This document shows positions 15,947-19,599 of a stretch of 19,599 nt of DNA, piece after piece. Below the pieces are notes generated by a model. That model was not told the DNA's origin and made no database searches. It worked only from the letters and a program-made list of their open reading frames with translations. Position numbers and translations under genes: made by a program. How positions within the stretch are numbered: the stretch's first letter is position 1; every line of letters starts with the position of its first letter. The stretch comes from Bacillota bacterium (GTDB lineage Bacteria > Bacillota > Clostridia > Oscillospirales > Acutalibacteraceae): assembly GCA_030705695.1 (NCBI GenBank), contig JAUZPX010000031.1, positions 1 through 19,599 on the forward strand, given 5' to 3'.

Positions 15947-15980
15947 AAAACCCCGCAAACGGCTTGTTTACGGGGTTTTT
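15947..15980. terminator. Bidirectional intrinsic terminator between integrase and tRNA-Ser
   Basis: AAAACCCCG...AAAC pairs with GTTT...CGGGGTTTTT around a GGCTT loop. It is A-rich on one side and T-rich on the other, so it can end both the integrase operon (plus) and the tRNA transcript (minus). Confidence 0.8.
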
Positions 15981-15983
15981 CTT

Positions 15984-16075
15984 TGGCGGAGAAGGAGAGA
16001 TTCGAACTCTCGCGACGGTTTCCCGTCCTACGCCCTTAGCAGGGGCGCCTCTTCGGCCAACTTGAGTACTTCTCC
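15984..16075 (-). tRNA. tRNA-Ser (GCT anticodon)
   Basis: The 92-base gene reads GGAGAAGTACTC at its 5' end, has the long variable arm of a class II tRNA (GGACGGGAAACCGTC), a TTCGAATC T-loop and an encoded CCA. The anticodon loop CTGCTAA gives GCT, decoding AGC/AGU serine codons. The acceptor stem GGAGAAG/CTTCTCC is complete, so the gene survived integration. Its 3' end is the likely attachment site of the element. It is transcribed with the upstream tRNA-Ser(TGA). Confidence 0.95.
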
Positions 16076-16174
16076 ATACGGCCAAAGGTCTTCGTTTTAA
16101 ATTGTCTTCTTGATTTTTTGCTCGGCTGATCTATTTGAAAGGACGCCAACACGGAAATCCATTGTCCGACTTTT

Positions 16175-16261
16175 TGGCGGAGAGAGTGAGATTCGAACTC
16201 ACGGCTCTTACGAGTCACCGGTTTTCAAGACCGGCTCCTTAAACCACTCGGACATCTCTCC
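16175..16261 (-). tRNA. tRNA-Ser (TGA anticodon)
   Basis: The 87-base gene begins GGAGAGATG, has anticodon loop CTTGAAA (TGA, decoding UCA and other UCN codons), a long variable arm (GTGACTCGTAAGAGCC), a TTCGAATC T-loop and an encoded CCA. A near-consensus promoter ends about 14 bases upstream. It is separated from tRNA-Ser(GCT) by 99 bases that hold nothing I can identify. Confidence 0.95.
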
Positions 16262-16274
16262 GAACAGCCCCAAC

Positions 16275-16303
16275 ATCATAACATACCCATTTTCGGTTGT
16301 CAA
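16275..16303 (-). promoter_or_regulatory. Promoter of the tRNA-Ser operon
   Basis: On the minus strand: perfect TTGACA (16298-16303), 17 bases, then TATGAT (16275-16280) with TGT before it (extended -10). Transcription would start a few bases before the tRNA at 16261. Such strength is expected for a stable RNA gene. Confidence 0.8.
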
Positions 16304-16459
16304 TATCGCAGCGCTAAAAAATGGTGATTTTTGCTTTGCTTCATCGGGATTTGCCGATTTTGGTCCGGCCTAAACAGTTTATACAATTCCCCGCTGTTCA
16401 TTCACCGAATCTATACTTAAAGATTAAAATGAGAATAAGCGGTAAGTGGCTTCATATTG

Positions 16460-16504
16460 AGTAAAACCACTTTATTTTATGACTGAAATAAAAGTGGTTT
16501 TACT
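16460..16504. repeat. Long AT-rich inverted repeat in the intergenic region
   Basis: AGTAAAACCACTTT (from 16460) is perfectly matched by AAAGTGGTTTTACT (to 16504), with further partial pairing inward. An earlier AAGTGG (near 16445) could pair with the same CCACTT, giving an alternative hairpin. It lies between the AraC-gene terminator and the tRNA promoter. It may be a terminator or a small repetitive element. Apart from this, the adjoining terminator and the tRNA promoter, I see nothing in 16304-16564. Confidence 0.6.
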
Positions 16505-16506
16505 AT

Positions 16507-16542
16507 AAAAACAGCCGGGCGGAATTCGTTTCCGCCCGGCTG
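16507..16542 (-). terminator. Terminator of the AraC-type regulator gene
   Basis: A perfect 13-bp stem (CAGCCGGGCGGAA with its complement) and a five-base loop; on the minus strand it is followed by TTTTTATAG. It begins 22 bases after the stop codon. Confidence 0.9.
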
Positions 16543-16564
16543 CTTGCTGTTTTGCGAATGCCCG

Positions 16565-17410
16565 CTATTTTTTCGTGACCGGAATCCAGATTTCAGATTT
16601 ATAATCCGGACTTTTGGCGTCTCCGTCGGGAAAGACCTCGATCTCATAGTCGTTGAGATGGGTATATCCGCTTGACGGCAGCCATTCGGTTATAATCTTC
16701 GCCCATGTTTCGCCGAACGCTTTTCCGCCCGTTCCGTTGACCGTGAATACCGCCCAAGTCCTCGCGGGAACCGTCAATGTTTTCAGGCCTTCATGCTCTT
16801 TGCCGTCCGACTGTGCGCCGAGCGCCAAATCCACCGAACCGTCTTTTTGGGGCATGTAGATTCCCACATGCCAAAACGGCGGGCGGCAGAGTTTCAGTTC
16901 CTTTCGTATTCTCGTGTTTGTCCCGTCGGAGTAGTACCGATCCCAAATACCACCGTCCTCCTCGCCCCTGAAAGTTCCGATCTTTACCGTAAAGTTCAAC
17001 TCGCCTTTTTCTTCGATCCGATAATTCATTGCCGCATCTCCTTTGATTGTCATATGAAAAGAGAGGCGGGGATAGGCCTTCAGCTCAACGCCCGTACAGC
17101 GCGCTTTTCCGGGGGTCATCCCAAAGGTCTCGGTAAACGCCCGTGTGAACGAGTTGGGGGATTGATAACCGTACTTGAGCGCAAGATCGATGATTTTCAC
17201 TTCATCGGACTGTAATTCATACGCCGCCGAAGTCAGCCGCCTGCGGCGGATATATGCGGAAAGCGACATGCCCGTGACATAGGAAAAGATTCTGCCGAAC
17301 TGATGCATCGGGCATAATGAAATCCGCTCGATCTCCTGCGGGGAGATCTCCTGTGCCAGATGGCTCTCGATGTACTCCATTGTCAGGTTTAGGCGCTGCG
17401 TAAAATCCAT
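16565..17410 (-). CDS. AraC-family regulator with GyrI-like effector-binding domain (281 aa)
   Basis: The ATG at 17410 has AGGAGGG seven bases upstream; the longer frame to 17434 is unlikely. Residues ~8-105 hold two AraC-type helix-turn-helix motifs (ISPQEIERISLCPMHQFGRIF and VKIIDLALKYGYQSPNSFTRAF, ending FGMTPGKAR). Residues ~115-281 look like the GyrI/AraC_E_bind small-molecule sensor domain (KIGTFRGEEDGGIWDRYY, then AVFTVNGTGG and YEIEVFPDGD). Such proteins respond to drugs or metabolites and activate efflux or stress genes. No target gene is adjacent; the gene stands alone between a sugar transferase and the tRNAs. No clear promoter was found upstream (17411-17488). Confidence 0.88.
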   Translation of the reverse strand: MDFTQRLNLTMEYIESHLAQEISPQEIERISLCPMHQFGRIFSYVTGMSLSAYIRRRRLTSAAYELQSDEVKIIDLALKYGYQSPNSFTRAFTETFGMTPGKARCTGVELKAYPRLSFHMTIKGDAAMNYRIEEKGELNFTVKIGTFRGEEDGGIWDRYYSDGTNTRIRKELKLCRPPFWHVGIYMPQKDGSVDLALGAQSDGKEHEGLKTLTVPARTWAVFTVNGTGGKAFGETWAKIITEWLPSSGYTHLNDYEIEVFPDGDAKSPDYKSEIWIPVTKK

Positions 17411-17488
17411 GACCGTCCCTCCTTTCACAGACATTCTAAAGCAGATGCGAATAGAAATCTCCGCATTTCGGGGACAAAATTGTGGGTT

Positions 17489-17512
17489 AAAAAATCGCCG
17501 GTTATCCGACGA
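17489..17512 (-). terminator. Terminator of the sugar transferase gene
   Basis: On the minus strand TCGTCGG-ATAA-CCGGCGA forms a 7-bp stem with one G-U pair and is followed by six T residues, 20 bases after the stop codon. Confidence 0.75.
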
Positions 17513-17531
17513 CCGTAATGTAATCTACATA

Positions 17532-18107
17532 TCACAGCTTAACGCCTTCATGCATGAAGACGCGTTTTACCGACAGCAGGCAGCACTTTAAATCAAATCC
17601 GAATGACATCTTTTTCACGTATTCGCCGTCATATTCGGCTTTTTGCCGGTTCGTCAGTTCATCCCGGCCGTTGATCTGCGCCCATCCGGTCAGTCCCGGT
17701 CGTACCGAATTGGCCCCGACCTTGTCGCGCTCCTCAATTAAATCGTATTGATTGAACAACGACGGTCTAGGCCCGACGATCGACATGTCGCCGCGCAGAA
17801 TATTAAAGAGCTGCGGCAGCTCATCCAAGCTGTATTTGCGCAAAAACCGTCCGACTCCGGTGATATAAAACTGCGGATCTCCGAGCAGATCGGTTGCGAC
17901 GTTTTTCGGGGTGTCGACGCGCATCGTTCGGAATTTGTAGATATTAAAGAGCTTTTTATCTTTTTTGACCCGTTTCTGCACAAAGAACACCGGCCCTTTT
18001 GAGTCCAGCGCAACGGCGATCATAATGATGATAAAAAACGGCCAGATCAGCAAAATCGCGATCAGTGCCGCTAAAAAATCCAAAATCCGTTTGACAATTT
18101 TGTACAT
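17532..18107 (-). CDS. Polyprenyl-phosphate sugar-1-phosphate transferase, small PglC-like form (191 aa)
   Basis: Transfers a sugar-1-phosphate from a nucleotide sugar to undecaprenyl phosphate at the membrane, the first step in building a capsule, exopolysaccharide or glycoprotein glycan. The ATG at 18107 (MYKIVKRILD) has a GGGGAA ribosome site. One hydrophobic segment lies at 10-34, which would form the reentrant or membrane helix of this family. Motifs are KFRTM at 58-62, the catalytic Asp-Glu pair D95-E96 in SLDELPQLFNILRGDMS, PRP at 113-115 and PGLTGWAQINGRD at 137-149. The short length lacks the extra membrane helices of WcaJ-type enzymes. No other glycan gene is adjacent. It has its own probable promoter and terminator. 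Confidence 0.92.
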   Translation of the reverse strand: MYKIVKRILDFLAALIAILLIWPFFIIIMIAVALDSKGPVFFVQKRVKKDKKLFNIYKFRTMRVDTPKNVATDLLGDPQFYITGVGRFLRKYSLDELPQLFNILRGDMSIVGPRPSLFNQYDLIEERDKVGANSVRPGLTGWAQINGRDELTNRQKAEYDGEYVKKMSFGFDLKCCLLSVKRVFMHEGVKL

Positions 18108-18137
18108 CGAAATTCCCCGCAAAAAATCCTTGAGCCT

Positions 18138-18168
18138 ATTATACCCGTATTTTACACCCAAATATCAA
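18138..18168 (-). promoter_or_regulatory. Possible promoter of the sugar transferase gene
   Basis: On the minus strand a perfect TATAAT (18138-18143) lies about 30 bases upstream of the ATG. TTGATA (18163-18168) is the best -35 but the spacing is 19 bases, which is long. Confidence 0.4.
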
Positions 18169-18173
18169 ATTTT

Positions 18174-18830
18174 TCAAGGAATGTCAAGAAATTCCGTCCC
18201 CGAGGATGTCACGAGAGCGCGTCCCGAAGTCAACTCGGCGAATAAATTTGTCATTGCCGCTGCTTTTTCTCTGGGCAGATAATAATCAAAAATAACCTTG
18301 TCTGTATATTCCGTACCCGTGATCACCGCTCTGCCGATTTGCAACGCGTTTTTAATGCGGTCGCCGTCGGCATAGTCCACCGTGACCGTAAACCGCTCGC
18401 AAAGCGTCATCGTCACGATTCCGGCGGCCTCGACGCCCAGTTTCGCGGCGGCGCTGTATGCCCGCACCAATCCGCCCGCGCCGAGCAAAATCCCGCCGAA
18501 ATAGCGGGTCACGACGATGGCGCTCTTGAAAATCCGGCCCGCTTTCAGTACTTGCAGCACAGGCACTCCGGCAGTTCCGGAGGGCTCCCCGTCGTCGCTT
18601 GCGCGCATATTACCGTCGTCGATGAAATAGGCCCAGACGTTGTGCGTGGCGTCTTTATAATTCGGTTTCATACGCGAAATAAACGCCTCCGCTTCTTCGG
18701 CATTTTCGACCGGACGCGCGGTGGCGATGAATTTCGACCGCTGTTCGACGAACACGGCCTCGGCTTCGGTTTTCAGAGTCAGATAACTGTCCGTTCCGGA
18801 TATTTGGCGGTCATTTTGTTTTTCTGCCAT
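18174..18830 (-). CDS. YigZ/IMPACT family protein (218 aa)
   Basis: The family signature is clear: an N-terminal IMPACT domain with 'QRSKFIATARPV', 'ATHNVWAY', DDGEPSGTAG, VTRYFGGILLGAGGLVRAYS, then a smaller C-terminal domain (DUF1949-like) from ~140. Members bind nucleic acid or influence translation under stress; the bacterial role is not well established. The ATG at 18830 is chosen because it gives the usual length and follows the acetyltransferase stop by four bases; its ribosome site is weak, so translation is probably coupled to the upstream gene. Confidence 0.9.
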   Translation of the reverse strand: MAEKQNDRQISGTDSYLTLKTEAEAVFVEQRSKFIATARPVENAEEAEAFISRMKPNYKDATHNVWAYFIDDGNMRASDDGEPSGTAGVPVLQVLKAGRIFKSAIVVTRYFGGILLGAGGLVRAYSAAAKLGVEAAGIVTMTLCERFTVTVDYADGDRIKNALQIGRAVITGTEYTDKVIFDYYLPREKAAAMTNLFAELTSGRALVTSSGTEFLDIP

Positions 18831-18834
18831 ACCG

Positions 18835-19227
18835 TCAATCCATGTCAAACGTTTGCAACTGTCCGCAGAGCATATCGGCAAATCCGAACCGTTTATAAAA
18901 CGTTCTCAGCTTTTCTTCGAAAACAACAGAAATCATATAGATTCGATGTTCTTTTAAATATTGAATGGTACGATTCATCAGTTCGGTGCCGATGCCTTTG
19001 CCCTGATAATCGGGGTGAACCGTCAAATCTTGAATATAGGCGTCGGTAACGCCGTTTGAGACGGTATCGATATAACCCACAAGGTGATCGCCGTCAAAAG
19101 CGGCAAGGTGAAAATACGAGGTCATCCGCCCGTTCCGATAACAGTCCTCCATGCGGTTCCATCCGACGGATTGGCGCAGATCGGCGATGGCTTTTGCGTC
19201 TACAGGTTTATTTTCAATATAAGTCAT
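18835..19227 (-). CDS. GNAT family N-acetyltransferase (130 aa)
   Basis: Transfers an acetyl group from acetyl-CoA to an amine on an unknown substrate. The ATG at 19227 follows GGCGGGGAA and is preferred over an upstream in-frame start in the rpmE terminator. The acetyl-CoA-binding motif A is DLTVHPDYQGKGIGTELMN (about residues 74-92), preceded by the beta-4 strand 'GYIDTVSNGVTDAYI'. The C-terminal 'FYKRFGFADM' is the usual GNAT ending motif. It forms a likely two-gene unit with the YigZ-family gene. The substrate cannot be inferred. Confidence 0.88.
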   Translation of the reverse strand: MTYIENKPVDAKAIADLRQSVGWNRMEDCYRNGRMTSYFHLAAFDGDHLVGYIDTVSNGVTDAYIQDLTVHPDYQGKGIGTELMNRTIQYLKEHRIYMISVVFEEKLRTFYKRFGFADMLCGQLQTFDMD

Positions 19228-19261
19228 ATTTCCCCGCCTCGCAATTTCGTTTTTAAAAACA

Positions 19262-19309
19262 AAAAGTAAAAAGCAAAAAGCGGTACCGCGCCCGTAGCGA
19301 CAGCACCGC
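19262..19309 (-). terminator. Probable terminator of rpmE
   Basis: On the minus strand GCGGTGC pairs with GTACCGC (one G-U pair) around a GC-rich 16-base loop, followed by TTTTT GC TTTTT AC TTTTT. A second small hairpin with a TTCG loop (19315-19330) precedes it. Confidence 0.6.
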
Positions 19310-19350
19310 AGCAACGGCGCCGAAGCACCGCGAAATTTTGCTTAAATGGA

Positions 19351-19557
19351 TTACTTCTGTTCGAGATTGAATCTCTTGTTGAACTTATCGACGCGTCCGC
19401 CGCTGTCGACCAGCTTTTGTTTGCCGGTAAAGAACGGATGGCACTTTGAGCAGATATCAAGACGCATATCCTTTTTGGTGGAGCCCACTTCGATGACCTC
19501 ACCGCAAGCGCATCTGATTGTTGTCTTCTCGTATTTCGGATGAATCTTTTCCTTCAT
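19351..19557 (-). CDS. rpmE: Ribosomal protein L31, zinc-binding form (68 aa)
   Basis: A 50S ribosomal subunit protein. The start 'MKEKIHPKYEKTTIRCACGE' and the end 'GGRVDKFNKRF' are standard L31. Cys16, Cys18, Cys36 and Cys39 make the zinc-binding site, so this is the zinc-containing (type A) form, not the zinc-free paralogue. ATG start with GAGGTGAG upstream. The 42 bases upstream of the gene to the window end hold no complete promoter that I can name. Confidence 0.97.
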   Translation of the reverse strand: MKEKIHPKYEKTTIRCACGEVIEVGSTKKDMRLDICSKCHPFFTGKQKLVDSGGRVDKFNKRFNLEQK

Positions 19558-19599
19558 GTCGTCTCACCTCTTTATAAACCTGTTGACCGGAAGTCGTAA

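Larger units (their letters stand above)
9695..15983. mobile_element. Phage-satellite-like or stripped prophage element, core region
   Basis: This stretch contains integrase, repressor, early regulators, replication initiator with internal origin, helicase loader and terminase, and its integrase end touches the 3' end of tRNA-Ser(GCT). No portal, protease, capsid, tail or lysis gene lies between the terminase and the left end of the window. The AT-rich cargo from 9549 leftwards may belong to the same element, but no second copy of the tRNA 3' end was seen by eye, so the left border is unresolved. Satellite versus decayed prophage cannot be decided from this window. The reading frames are all intact, which favours a maintained element over decay. 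Confidence 0.75.

Noticed and set aside
16175..16261. tRNA-Ser(TGA) as the second attachment site of the element
   Set aside because: It is a complete tRNA with a different anticodon and its own promoter; the shared TTCGAATC and GCCA bases are general tRNA features.
16793..17215. 140-residue plus-strand reading frame inside the AraC-type gene
   Set aside because: It runs opposite a well-supported regulator and has no plausible product.
18339..19049. 236-residue plus-strand reading frame opposite the YigZ-family and acetyltransferase genes
   Set aside because: It is the antisense shadow of two clearly recognised families in GC-rich DNA; the sequence has no domain features.

Overview
The window looks like a Clostridia-type Firmicutes chromosome carrying an integrated, AT-rich phage-derived element. 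Gene starts have strong Shine-Dalgarno sites, promoters are close to TTGACA-17-TATAAT, and the repressor, excisionase-like and Tn916/phage-type integrase genes are typical of that group. This assignment rests on gene style only; no taxonomic marker was compared with a database.

The right end (15984-19599) is ordinary, more GC-rich chromosome, all on the minus strand. It carries ribosomal protein L31 (rpmE), a GNAT acetyltransferase, a YigZ/IMPACT protein, a polyprenyl-phosphate sugar-phosphate transferase, an AraC-type regulator with an effector-binding domain, and two tRNA-Ser genes (TGA and GCT anticodons) behind a near-consensus promoter.

The mobile element abuts the 3' end of tRNA-Ser(GCT) and runs leftwards. 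Nearest the tRNA are a tandem 12-bp repeat (possible integrase arm sites), the tyrosine integrase and an XRE repressor, both on the plus strand. A divergent minus-strand operon follows: a Cro-like small protein, an HTH_17 protein, a winged-helix protein, a replication initiator with an iteron-type origin inside its coding sequence, a DnaC-like helicase loader, a putative small terminase and a complete large terminase. No portal, capsid, tail or lysis gene follows the terminase. The element is therefore a phage satellite or a stripped prophage that has kept integration, replication and DNA packaging.

Where structural genes would be expected lies very AT-rich cargo. It holds a two-gene unit (a DUF3800 protein and a RelE/barnase-like putative nuclease, translationally coupled), a convergent ~60-nt promoter-to-terminator unit that may encode a small RNA, and a two-gene restriction-modification-like system: an 1100-aa protein fusing a PLD nuclease to an SNF2-type helicase, overlapping an 1101-aa Eco57I-type adenine methyltransferase. 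At the far left are two small minus-strand genes, one zinc-ribbon protein and one immunity-like protein. No second attachment site was found, so the left border of the element is outside the window or unresolved.

The likely logic is that integrase and repressor keep the element in the chromosome, the Rep-DnaC-iteron module replicates it, the terminase may package it, and the cargo probably protects the host or the element against other phages.
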